From Anaerolineae bacterium (GTDB lineage: Bacteria; Chloroflexota; Anaerolineae; Aggregatilineales; Aggregatilineaceae): a DNA stretch of 8,582 nt. The stretch lies in assembly GCA_016929355.1 (NCBI GenBank), contig JAFGJA010000023.1, positions 1 to 8,582 of the forward strand, given 5' to 3'. How positions within the stretch are numbered: position 1 is the first letter of the stretch; each line of letters starts with the position of its first letter. Shown here piece after piece: positions 1-5,837 of the stretch. The notes under the pieces were generated by a model that had not been told where the DNA came from, did no database searches, and was given only the letters and a program-made list of their open reading frames with translations. A program made the translations under genes and the position numbers.

Positions 1-39
1 GCCTATTGATTTTGTAGGATCGTCTTCTTGAATCGTCAT
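1..39 (-). CDS. possible N-terminal fragment of a gene running off the left edge
   Basis: An ATG at 39-37 on the minus strand opens a frame with no stop through the 13 codons to the window edge (begins MTIQEDDPTKSIG). The hairpin repeat at 40-60 lies directly against this ATG and there is no convincing Shine-Dalgarno site, so it may be a chance open frame. All three plus-strand frames close within the first 32 bases, so no plus-strand gene enters from the left. Too short to assign a function. Confidence 0.2.
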   Translation of the reverse strand, partial: MTIQEDDPTKSIG

Positions 40-64
40 GGGCGAGGCAGCGCCTCGCCCCTAC
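40..64. repeat. hairpin repeat, family B (single arm)
   Basis: GGGCGAGGC at 40-48 pairs perfectly with GCCTCGCCC at 52-60 over a 3-base loop, and is followed by CTAC. The GGGCGA...TCGCCCCTAC layout matches the arms of the larger element at 4132-4184. Such GTAGGGGC-type palindromes are commonly dispersed between genes in bacterial genomes. No T-run follows on either strand, so it is more likely a repeat than a terminator. Confidence 0.6.
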
Positions 65-117
65 AGCAGTATCAAACCCGCCCTTATGAATTTTGAGTCA
101 CGGTTTTAATTTGACTT

Positions 118-153
118 CCCCTCTTCAAACTTGGAGAGGGGCCGGGGGGTGAG
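118..153 (+). repeat. dispersed repeat, family A (LTPRPLS type), copy 1
   Basis: CCCCTCT at 118-124 pairs with AGAGGGG at 135-141, and the stem extends inward with mostly paired bases. A tail reading GCCGGGGGGTGAGG follows. A second copy with the same stem and tail lies at 4238-4276 in the same orientation. On the minus strand this repeat spells peptide NLTPRPLS, a familiar source of false gene calls in intergenic DNA. Confidence 0.75.
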
Positions 154-230
154 GTTAGTATCCCGTTTAATTTCCGGCTGGCACAATCCCCAATCCCGCG
201 TAAAATCATACCCGTATGCTGTGTAACTTC

Positions 231-276
231 CACTTACCTTTCTCTCCTGCGGCATGGCGCGGGGGCGAGGGTAAGG
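231..276 (+). repeat. degenerate family A-like inverted repeat before the first gene
   Basis: CTTACC at 233-238 is complementary to GGTAAG at 270-275, with partly complementary CTCTCC and GGGGGCGAGG stretches between. The right half (GGGGGCGAGGGTAAGGTG) resembles the GGGGCCGGGGGGTGAGG tail of the copy at 118-153. It ends just before the ribosome binding site of the gene at 295 and would sit in its leader if transcription starts upstream. No convincing promoter was found in 154-294. Confidence 0.45.
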
Positions 277-294
277 TGAAACGAGGTTTTGTCT

Positions 295-2442
295 ATGCGT
301 AGAGATATGTTCCGTGCGCTCGAAGCCGGGATCGTGGGGTGGCTGCTGGTCCAGGCGGTCCGTTTTGTCTATGCGATGATCTATGCACGCGCCAGCAGCG
401 CCGATCTCGTGCAGCGCGTGGCGAATACGGCATCCTTGAGCGGTGTGCCGGGTGTGGTTGAACGCGCGACGGTGCAGGGTGAAATCCTGGTGCTGATCGT
501 GGTTTTGCTGCTGCCCTTGTTGGCGCTGATCATTCATCGTTGGGAGATCAGCATCCCGTTTGCTGTGCTGTTGGTCGCGTTAGGTCGTGCATTGGCGCTC
601 CAAACCGCCGATCTGCAAGTGCCCGGCGCGTCATTAGTCGTCGGTGCGGGGCTGCTCTATCTGGCGCTGATCATCGTGCGGCGTTCGGCCTTTTTTCCCT
701 CGATGCTGCTGCTTGGTTTCGCCGCCGACCAACTCGTCCGCGCGTTGGACAACACCTACGATCATACGTGGCAGAGCGATTATACGCTGGTCTTGAGCCG
801 CGATCTCAACGCTGAAATCGAAATTGGCACACTCATGCCGCTAATCGCTATCGGTCTGATCATTTTCACGATTCTTGTCTGGTGGACCGAATACAGCGCT
901 CGCCGCGCCGAACGCGAATTAGAAGGTTATGCGCCGCCGCTCAATGGTTCGATGAATCTCTGGGGCGGATTGGCGTTGGGGGCGGTGCTGTTCCTTGAAT
1001 TTACACTGCTTGGCTTGCCGAATGTCGTCGCGCGCTGGTCGGAAACCGACTATACCGGGATTGTGCCCTGGCTGCTGGCGGCAACGTTGCTGCCGCTTGT
1101 ACCCGAAGTGCGCGATCAGGCGCGGCGCTTCGCGGGGATGTTTGATGGTGCGTGGCGGGGCTGGTTATGGGCGCTGCTGCTGGCGTTTTTGCTCGTGGTG
1201 GGCCGCCGTTTCGATGGCATCCCGGCGGGGATCGCGCTGGTGGTGGCTCAATTTCTGGTCGGACTCACGCTCTGGTGGTTGGTTCACCTGGAGATCACCA
1301 GGCGCAATGCAACGGGCCTCATGGTGATCGTCGGCGTGATCGGCTTCGCGGCGCTGGCGGTGGGCGATTATTTCACCTATGACTATGCCTACGTGCGCGA
1401 TCTGACCGAACCGTATCAGAATGTAGGCGATTTTCTGCGCTCATTTCGTAATATGGGCCTCGGCCTGGCGTTGGTTGCGGCGCTGATCCTGTCGATTCCC
1501 ATGATTCTCGCGCGGCGGCGGATTCCCTGGCGCGGGGGCAAGGGGATGTACACGTTCGTCGGTTTGGCGTTGGTCCTGGCGGTAAGTTTTGCCGGGGCAT
1601 CGGTGGCAGTGGATAACATTGTGCGCCGCCCCTCCAATCCCGACTGCCTGCGCGTCGCTACCTTCAACATTCACGGCGGCTATTCGCAGTTCTTCGATCT
1701 GAATCTGGAACGGGTCGCCCAACTCACCGAACTTAATGGCGCGGATATTCTTATGTTACAGGAGGTCGAGGCGGGGCGTATGTCCAGTTACAGTGTCGAT
1801 CAGGTCTTGTGGTTGGCGCGCCGCCTGGATATGGAAGCCGTGTTTTATCCGCAAAACGAAGCGCTGCAAGGACTCGCTGTTTTGAGCCGCGTCCCGATTG
1901 CGGATATGATTGGTGTGGAACTGCCCAGCGAGGGTAATCAGGCGGCGTTTATGCATGTCACGCTTGATCCTGAGCGGCTGGTTGCGGACCCGCTCGCGGG
2001 GCAGGTGGGTGATCTGCATCTGTATAATGCGTGGCTTGGGTTCCGTGTGGTGGCGCGCGATGGACAGCCGATTCCCGAAGGGGAGCAGGATCAGAATATC
2101 CAGTTGCAGACCATGCTGAATTGGATTGCGGCGTTACACAGTCCCGCCTGGACGGATCGCATCATTTTGGGTGGCACGTTCAATTTCGGCCCGGATTCGC
2201 CGCTTTATGCCGCGCTCGATGCGCCCGCCATTCTCGACCCGTTTGCCGGGTTGCAAGCCAATCGCACCATGACCGTTTATCTGGTGGATGGCACGGCGGC
2301 GCGTTACGATTATTTGTGGACGTTCAATGTGCCGCTCACCAGCGCCGGGATCGATAACAGTCCTGAAGCGGCGAACGCTTCCGATCACCGTTCTGTTACG
2401 ATCGGCATTGCCCGCCGCGAGGGGGTTTCCTGCGCGCCGTAA
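295..2442 (+). CDS. polytopic membrane protein with C-terminal endonuclease/exonuclease/phosphatase (EEP) domain, Cwh43-like architecture
   Basis: A 715-residue protein. About 12-13 hydrophobic segments lie between residues 12 and 440, followed by an EEP-fold domain (about 450-715). Visible EEP motifs are ATFNIHGG (N458), LQEVE (E490), a VDQVLWLARRL stretch, LSRVPI, YDYLW (D672) and SDH (D697-H698). The usual GDFN motif reads GTFN (T628-F-N630), so a normally catalytic Asp is missing. EEP enzymes are metal-dependent phosphodiesterases acting on nucleic acids, phosphoinositides or sphingomyelin. A multi-pass domain joined to EEP recalls eukaryotic Cwh43/PGAP2IP, which acts in lipid remodelling of GPI anchors; that parallel is inference and the substrate is unknown. 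ATG 295 was chosen over in-frame TTG 289 because GAGG at 283-286 is 8 bases from the ATG but only 2 from the TTG. It appears to be a single-gene unit ending at the terminator near 2461. Confidence 0.85.
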   Translation: MRRDMFRALEAGIVGWLLVQAVRFVYAMIYARASSADLVQRVANTASLSGVPGVVERATVQGEILVLIVVLLLPLLALIIHRWEISIPFAVLLVALGRALALQTADLQVPGASLVVGAGLLYLALIIVRRSAFFPSMLLLGFAADQLVRALDNTYDHTWQSDYTLVLSRDLNAEIEIGTLMPLIAIGLIIFTILVWWTEYSARRAERELEGYAPPLNGSMNLWGGLALGAVLFLEFTLLGLPNVVARWSETDYTGIVPWLLAATLLPLVPEVRDQARRFAGMFDGAWRGWLWALLLAFLLVVGRRFDGIPAGIALVVAQFLVGLTLWWLVHLEITRRNATGLMVIVGVIGFAALAVGDYFTYDYAYVRDLTEPYQNVGDFLRSFRNMGLGLALVAALILSIPMILARRRIPWRGGKGMYTFVGLALVLAVSFAGASVAVDNIVRRPSNPDCLRVATFNIHGGYSQFFDLNLERVAQLTELNGADILMLQEVEAGRMSSYSVDQVLWLARRLDMEAVFYPQNEALQGLAVLSRVPIADMIGVELPSEGNQAAFMHVTLDPERLVADPLAGQVGDLHLYNAWLGFRVVARDGQPIPEGEQDQNIQLQTMLNWIAALHSPAWTDRIILGGTFNFGPDSPLYAALDAPAILDPFAGLQANRTMTVYLVDGTAARYDYLWTFNVPLTSAGIDNSPEAANASDHRSVTIGIARREGVSCAP

Positions 2443-2460
2443 CGCATTGGCTTTATTGTT

Positions 2461-2494
2461 GGAGGCTCCTGTGCGGGCCTCCGCTTTTGTTTTG
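2461..2494 (+). terminator. intrinsic terminator of the EEP membrane protein gene
   Basis: GGAGGC at 2461-2466 pairs with GCCTCC at 2477-2482 across a 10-base loop, followed after GC by TTTTGTTTT. It starts 18 bases after the stop codon of the upstream gene, where a Rho-independent terminator is expected. Confidence 0.8.
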
Positions 2495-2760
2495 TTGGGC
2501 GCATTCACCATTGACGAATGCTGCCTCGTCCCCCATAATATGCCCCATGACTACAATGAAAGGCTTTGCCCAAGTCCTCTAGTCGGAGAGCCATCCGACG
2601 CCCCTCCTAACTTAACCTGCGCATAATACGCGGGTTGTGTTCTTCGCGTTCCGGTTGCGTGATTACGGCTGCCAACAGCGCCCGTTTTTGTTTTCCCATT
2701 TGACATTTATCTGTTACACACAGGCAAGATCAAGGGTTTTCTCTTGCTCTTACCTTGTAT
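2495..2760. other. non-coding gap with small hairpins and possible -35 box
   Basis: No credible gene was found here; the frame opening at 2288 is an out-of-frame shadow of the upstream gene. GTCGGA 2582-2587 pairs with TCCGAC 2594-2599 over a 6-base loop. CCTGCG at 2617-2622 pairs with CGCGGG (one G:T) across CATAATA. A short imperfect GCTG/CAGC hairpin before TTTTTGTTTT near 2668-2695 is a weak terminator candidate. TTGACA at 2700-2705 is a perfect -35 box, but no good -10 box sits 15-19 bases downstream. The stretch looks like decayed repeat DNA plus the acetyltransferase promoter region. Confidence 0.4.
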
Positions 2761-2787
2761 TTCTCTGCGTTCTCCGTGTACTCTGCG
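2761..2787 (+). repeat. three tandem degenerate 9-mers (CTCTGCG repeat)
   Basis: The units are TTCTCTGCG, TTCTCCGTG and TACTCTGCG, back to back, followed by GTGAATG. This matches the widespread intergenic CTCTGCGTTCTCTGCG...GGTGAA style of repeat known from many bacterial genomes. It ends 16 bases before the acetyltransferase ribosome binding site, so it would lie in the mRNA leader. Confidence 0.55.
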
Positions 2788-2803
2788 GTGAATGACTTTC
2801 TAT

Positions 2804-2809
2804 GGAGGT
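2804..2809 (+). promoter_or_regulatory. strong Shine-Dalgarno site setting a TTG start
   Basis: GGAGGT is a six-base match to the anti-Shine-Dalgarno sequence and lies 7 bases before in-frame TTG 2817. It overlaps the ATG at 2802, so it cannot serve that ATG. The only candidate for the ATG is a weak GGTGA at 2787-2791. Confidence 0.65.
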
Positions 2810-2816
2810 TCCACCG

Positions 2817-4100
2817 TTGTTTACCGATTCAACATCAACTAATCTCTATCGCCGCGATTTAGGCAACAATCTGGTTCTGAAATCCGTCGCCACGCCCGAC
2901 GATGTGCAGCGCGTAGGCGCGTTTAATATCTACATTCACGGTCAGGGACTCGACACCATGACCAGCCACTTGATCAATCACCATCCACACACGCACCCCG
3001 ACGATTGGCTGTTCATCGAGGATACGACGACGGGTGAGGTGGTATCAGCGCTGTGTCTGATTCCCTGGACGCTCAATTATGCGGGTGTGGCTCTCAAAGC
3101 CGGGGAAGTGGGCATCGTCGGCACGCGCGAAAATTACCGCCGCCGGGGGCTGATCCGCGCCTTATTTGCGCGCCATCATGAACTGCTCAAGGCGGGCGAG
3201 TTTCATCTCAGCCAGATTCAGGGCATCCCCTACTACTACCGGCAGTTTGGCTACGAATACGCCATGCCGCTCGAAGGCGGAATGCATTTGCAACTGCACC
3301 AGATTCCCGACGATCAAGCGCCTTCGGCCCAGCCGTATACGTTCCGGTTAGCGGAATTGATCGATATTCCAACGCTGATGCGCCTCTACGATGCGACAAT
3401 GCACGATCTTGACATCTGCGCCCCGCGCGACGAAGCGATCTGGCACTACCTGCTCCGGTGGTCGCCCGAAACCGAGACGGCGGCGCAGTACTGGTTGGTG
3501 CTGGATGCTGCAAAACAGCCGGTAGGGTATGTCGCTATACAAAAATACGGTTTTACTAACGGGTTAAATATCAGCGAAGACTCGCGCCTGAGTCACGGCG
3601 CGGCAATGGCGATGCTGCACCAGCTCAAGGCATTGGCGATTGAGCGCGGAAAACCGTTCATCCGCTTCCATTCGCACCCCAATAGCGCGCTGCTCAAGAC
3701 CGCGCAGGCGTGGGGCGGGCGCGAGGAGGGCCGGTATGCGTGGCAGATTCACTTGCCGGATGTGGGCCGCCTGCTGCGCCAGATCGCGCCTGTATTGGAA
3801 CGCCGCGTTGCTGATAGTCCGCTCGCCGGTTTTACCGAAACAGTCTGCCTTAATCTGTTCCGTGAAGCGTATGATTTGCGTTTTGCCGCGGGAAATTTGG
3901 TGGCGGTTGAGGGGCCGAAGGTGGTGGATGGTAGTTCATTCCAACTGCCGCCGCTACTATTCGCCCCGTTAGTTTTGGGCTATCGCAGCCTTGACGAACT
4001 GCACAACGCCTATCCGGATGTGGGGGTGTGGGGCCAATCGAAGTTTATCGCGGATATTCTGTTCCCGAAGATGGATTCGTATATCTACACGATGTACTAA
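2817..4100 (+). CDS. Eis-like GNAT family N-acetyltransferase
   Basis: A 427-residue protein from TTG 2817 (432 from ATG 2802). The N-terminal GNAT domain carries the acetyl-CoA loop VGIVGTRENYRRRGLIR at about residues 98-114, then IQGIPYYYRQFGYE at about 134-147, the pattern seen in the Eis acetyltransferase family. A second GNAT-like half spans about 170-300. The C-terminal part (about 315-427, ending FPKMDSYIYTMY) resembles the sterol-carrier-like domain of that family. Eis proteins of about 400 residues acetylate amines such as aminoglycosides or peptide lysines in the cytoplasm; the substrate here cannot be read from sequence. The last GxG/A position of the CoA loop is Ile rather than Gly/Ala. 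In Eis the chain's terminal carboxylate takes part in catalysis, so the exact C-terminus matters, and here the stop codon touches a palindromic repeat. Start chosen from the Shine-Dalgarno site at 2804-2809. Confidence 0.85.
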   Translation: MFTDSTSTNLYRRDLGNNLVLKSVATPDDVQRVGAFNIYIHGQGLDTMTSHLINHHPHTHPDDWLFIEDTTTGEVVSALCLIPWTLNYAGVALKAGEVGIVGTRENYRRRGLIRALFARHHELLKAGEFHLSQIQGIPYYYRQFGYEYAMPLEGGMHLQLHQIPDDQAPSAQPYTFRLAELIDIPTLMRLYDATMHDLDICAPRDEAIWHYLLRWSPETETAAQYWLVLDAAKQPVGYVAIQKYGFTNGLNISEDSRLSHGAAMAMLHQLKALAIERGKPFIRFHSHPNSALLKTAQAWGGREEGRYAWQIHLPDVGRLLRQIAPVLERRVADSPLAGFTETVCLNLFREAYDLRFAAGNLVAVEGPKVVDGSSFQLPPLLFAPLVLGYRSLDELHNAYPDVGVWGQSKFIADILFPKMDSYIYTMY

Positions 4101-4213
4101 TGGAGAAATTAAATAGATTCCGCCCGATCACGTAGGGGCGAACCAATGTGTTCGCCCTGGGCCGACACGTTGGTCGGCCCCTACATGAGGCGTTTTTGAA
4201 TTGTTTTCTCCAT
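4100..4213. repeat. 114-bp imperfect palindromic element (MITE-like), containing family B double hairpin
   Basis: Ends are perfect 9-base inverted copies: ATGGAGAAA 4100-4108 and TTTCTCCAT 4205-4213. The two arms align through most of their length, including a CGCC box and GTAGGGGC 4132-4139 against GCCCCTAC 4177-4184. Inside lie two hairpins: GGGCGAA 4136-4142 with TTCGCCC 4151-4157, and GGGCCGAC 4159-4166 with GTCGGCCC 4173-4180. There is no open frame for a transposase and no clear target duplication. The first base of the element is the last base of the acetyltransferase TAA. It may also help terminate convergent transcription, though no long T-run follows. Confidence 0.7.
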
Positions 4214-4237
4214 AAAGCGCGATTTTTGCCACTTGCT

Positions 4238-4276
4238 CCCCCTCTCTATCGCATGGAGAGGGGGCCGGGGGTGAGG
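4238..4276 (+). repeat. dispersed repeat, family A (LTPRPLS type), copy 2
   Basis: CCCCCTCT 4238-4245 pairs perfectly with AGAGGGGG 4257-4264, followed by the tail CCGGGGGTGAGG. It has the same orientation and near-identical tail as the copy at 118-153. It ends one base before the minus-strand stop of the Uma2 gene (complement of TTA at 4278-4280), so any hairpin forms just beyond that gene's end. Confidence 0.75.
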
Positions 4277-4277
4277 T

Positions 4278-4928
4278 TTAATTTTCCTCCACCATACGCG
4301 CCACTGCCTGCGCGATGGCGAGACTATCGGGTAATTGTTCCTGCCACAGCGTCGGTACATGCAGCGCCAGCTTGGGCAATAGCGGCGTTTGATAATGTCC
4401 CGTGTTATCCGGCTGGATTACGCTATATATGCCTGCCTCGGTGCGCCGGTTAAAGTCGCAGCGCTGCCGGATGGGGTCAATAATCCAATATTCGCGCACC
4501 CCGGCTTTTTCATATTCGTTGAACTTTTGACCGTAATCCCGTTCAACGCTTTCCGGTGAAACGATCTCGATGCAAATATCCGCCGGGCCGATCATGCCTG
4601 TATCCGTTAATTGGCCGGGATTTTCGTTGAGAATAACCTGTAAATCCGGCTCGCGGAATGACTCGATACTCGTCACCCGCATCACAAACGGCGCAATCAA
4701 AACTTGCCCGATTGGATTGCGCGCGAAATAGATGTTGAGCCATTGCAATAGGTACTGAGTTAGCAGCATATGCCGCAATGAGGCTGGTGACATTTTGATA
4801 ACGGCTCCTTCCACCCATTCGTGAAACGTTTCGGCATACTGGGCCAAATAATCTTCTGCCGAGATTCCATTGGCAACGATTTCGCCTGCTACAAAGGTTT
4901 TCGGAACGGCCATTGTTGGAGTTGCCAT
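4278..4928 (-). CDS. Uma2-family (DUF820) PD-(D/E)XK-type nuclease
   Basis: A 216-residue protein with the layout of the Uma2 family: ISAEDYLAQY near the start, a strand ending EGAVIKMSP (40-48), helix HMLLTQYLLQWL, REPDLQVI with PD at 94-95, ICIEIVSPES with E121, RDYGQKFNEYEKAGVREYWIIDP with K135, and a C-terminal beta tail. P94-D95, E121 and K135 fit the restriction-endonuclease-like fold. Family members are numerous in cyanobacteria and Chloroflexota, and their biological role is largely unproven; some are thought to be linked to mobile DNA. Start ATG 4928-4926 has GGAG at 4940-4937, 8 bases upstream. It lies 42 bases downstream of the RmlD-like gene, on the same strand, and may be in its operon or use the extended -10 box at 4959-4967. 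Confidence 0.85.
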   Translation of the reverse strand: MATPTMAVPKTFVAGEIVANGISAEDYLAQYAETFHEWVEGAVIKMSPASLRHMLLTQYLLQWLNIYFARNPIGQVLIAPFVMRVTSIESFREPDLQVILNENPGQLTDTGMIGPADICIEIVSPESVERDYGQKFNEYEKAGVREYWIIDPIRQRCDFNRRTEAGIYSVIQPDNTGHYQTPLLPKLALHVPTLWQEQLPDSLAIAQAVARMVEEN

Positions 4929-4958
4929 TGCATTTGCTCCTTTATATGCTTTGCATCT

Positions 4959-4967
4959 ATTGTAGCA
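4959..4967 (-). promoter_or_regulatory. possible extended -10 promoter for the Uma2 gene
   Basis: On the minus strand TGCTACAAT fits an extended -10 box (TGn then TACAAT, five of six matches to TATAAT). No good -35 box lies upstream, as is usual for extended -10 promoters. Transcription would start near 4952, about 24 bases before the start codon, giving the nuclease gene its own promoter just after the reductase stop. Confidence 0.4.
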
Positions 4968-4970
4968 TGA

Positions 4971-5834
4971 TCAGCCATTGTTCCACGCCGCCCGCGCCTC
5001 GGCTACCGGCAGCAGGCGCGTTGTCTGCAACAACGTTCGCGCCCGGTCCACGCTTAAATGCAAGGATCGTGCCTGGCCCTCCGGCATAGGAATCGGGCGC
5101 ACACACGCATCCGGCAGATAACCGAGCGCATCCAACAGGGCCACACCGAGATCGTACCGGCTGATCAGGTCCGGTCCCACGACATGCAGCAAGCCGGAGG
5201 CATCTGTCTCCATTAATTCGAGCAGCGCATCCGCCAGATTCACCGCCCAGATCGGGCAGCGCATCTGATCCGTGTAGAGCGTCACCGGATCGCCGCGTTC
5301 GATGGCTTGTTGCATCCACGCGACTTGGGGATTGGCCGGATCGAAATCATAGATCAGGCTGGTTCGCACAATGAGCGCCGCCGGATAAATATCCTGGATC
5401 ACGCGCTCGTAGTCGATTTTGGCGCTGCCATAGCGTTCAGATGCCTGGGCGGGGTGGGTGGGTGAATCTTCGGTATAAATGGTGTCCGTGCCAGCAAAGA
5501 CCAAATCCGTCGAAAGCGCGATCAAGCGTGTATGCGCTTTGGCGGCGACTTGCGCAACAATTTCACCCGACTGCCGGATCGCGTCGTCATAGCCCTTGCC
5601 ACTGCGTTCCGTGATAGCCGCATGGATGATCGCCTCTGGCGCGAAGGTTTGCACGACCTTGCGTAGCGCCTCTCGATCCCGCAAATCAAGCTGCACCGGC
5701 AGCCCTGCCCGTATGCTGTCGGGATTCGTTAGATACGTGGTAACGGTGTCACAGCCTTGTGCTTCCGCCCGCACACTAAGCGGTCTGCCTAATGTGCCGC
5801 TTCCTCCCAGAATAAGTATGCAAGTGTTCGCCAT
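4971..5834 (-). CDS. RmlD-like sugar-nucleotide reductase / SDR family oxidoreductase
   Basis: A 287-residue NAD(P)-dependent short-chain dehydrogenase of the extended, RmlD-substrate-binding type. It has a Rossmann GGSGTLG motif (10-16), the sequence LDLRD (49-53) after the second strand, PEAIIHAA (66-73), STDLVF with S108-T109-D110, and the catalytic pair Y135/K139 in YGSAK. The length fits dTDP-4-dehydrorhamnose reductase (about 280-300). That enzyme makes dTDP-rhamnose, but no other rhamnose genes are in the window, so the substrate is uncertain; MAT2B-like regulatory proteins share this fold. The start lies 3 bases after the rnc stop, with GAGGAA inside the end of rnc as its ribosome binding site, so the two are surely co-transcribed and probably translationally coupled. 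Confidence 0.85.
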   Translation of the reverse strand: MANTCILILGGSGTLGRPLSVRAEAQGCDTVTTYLTNPDSIRAGLPVQLDLRDREALRKVVQTFAPEAIIHAAITERSGKGYDDAIRQSGEIVAQVAAKAHTRLIALSTDLVFAGTDTIYTEDSPTHPAQASERYGSAKIDYERVIQDIYPAALIVRTSLIYDFDPANPQVAWMQQAIERGDPVTLYTDQMRCPIWAVNLADALLELMETDASGLLHVVGPDLISRYDLGVALLDALGYLPDACVRPIPMPEGQARSLHLSVDRARTLLQTTRLLPVAEARAAWNNG

Positions 5835-5837
5835 TTG

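Noticed and set aside
14..64. GTAGG at 14-18 as a partner of CCTAC at 60-64
   Set aside because: Five bases only and asymmetrically placed around the hairpin; likely chance.
176..196. TGGCAC resembling the -24 element of a sigma-54 promoter
   Set aside because: No GC-containing -12 element at the required spacing.
289..291. TTG start two codons before ATG 295
   Set aside because: GAGG at 283-286 is only 2 bases away from it but 8 from the ATG.
286..375. 14-base direct repeat GTTTTGTCTATGCG at 286-299 and 362-375
   Set aside because: Different reading frames, only two copies, and the second lies inside well-formed coding sequence; treated as chance.
106..537. Minus-strand open frame of 143 codons
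   Set aside because: Its end is the family A repeat read as peptide NLTPRPLS, and the rest is antisense to the EEP membrane protein gene; biased, low-complexity composition (Gln/His/Arg-rich).
2134..2511. Minus-strand frame of 125 codons antisense to the EEP domain
   Set aside because: Mirrors GC-rich codons of the real gene; Arg/Ala/Asn-rich product with no domain.
2548..2583. Short frame MTTMKGFAQVL before the acetyltransferase
   Set aside because: Eleven codons, no ribosome binding site, and surrounded by decayed repeat sequence.
2288..2626. Plus-strand open frame of 112 codons overlapping the EEP gene end
   Set aside because: Out of frame with a convincing domain, runs through the terminator hairpin, and its product has no recognisable features.
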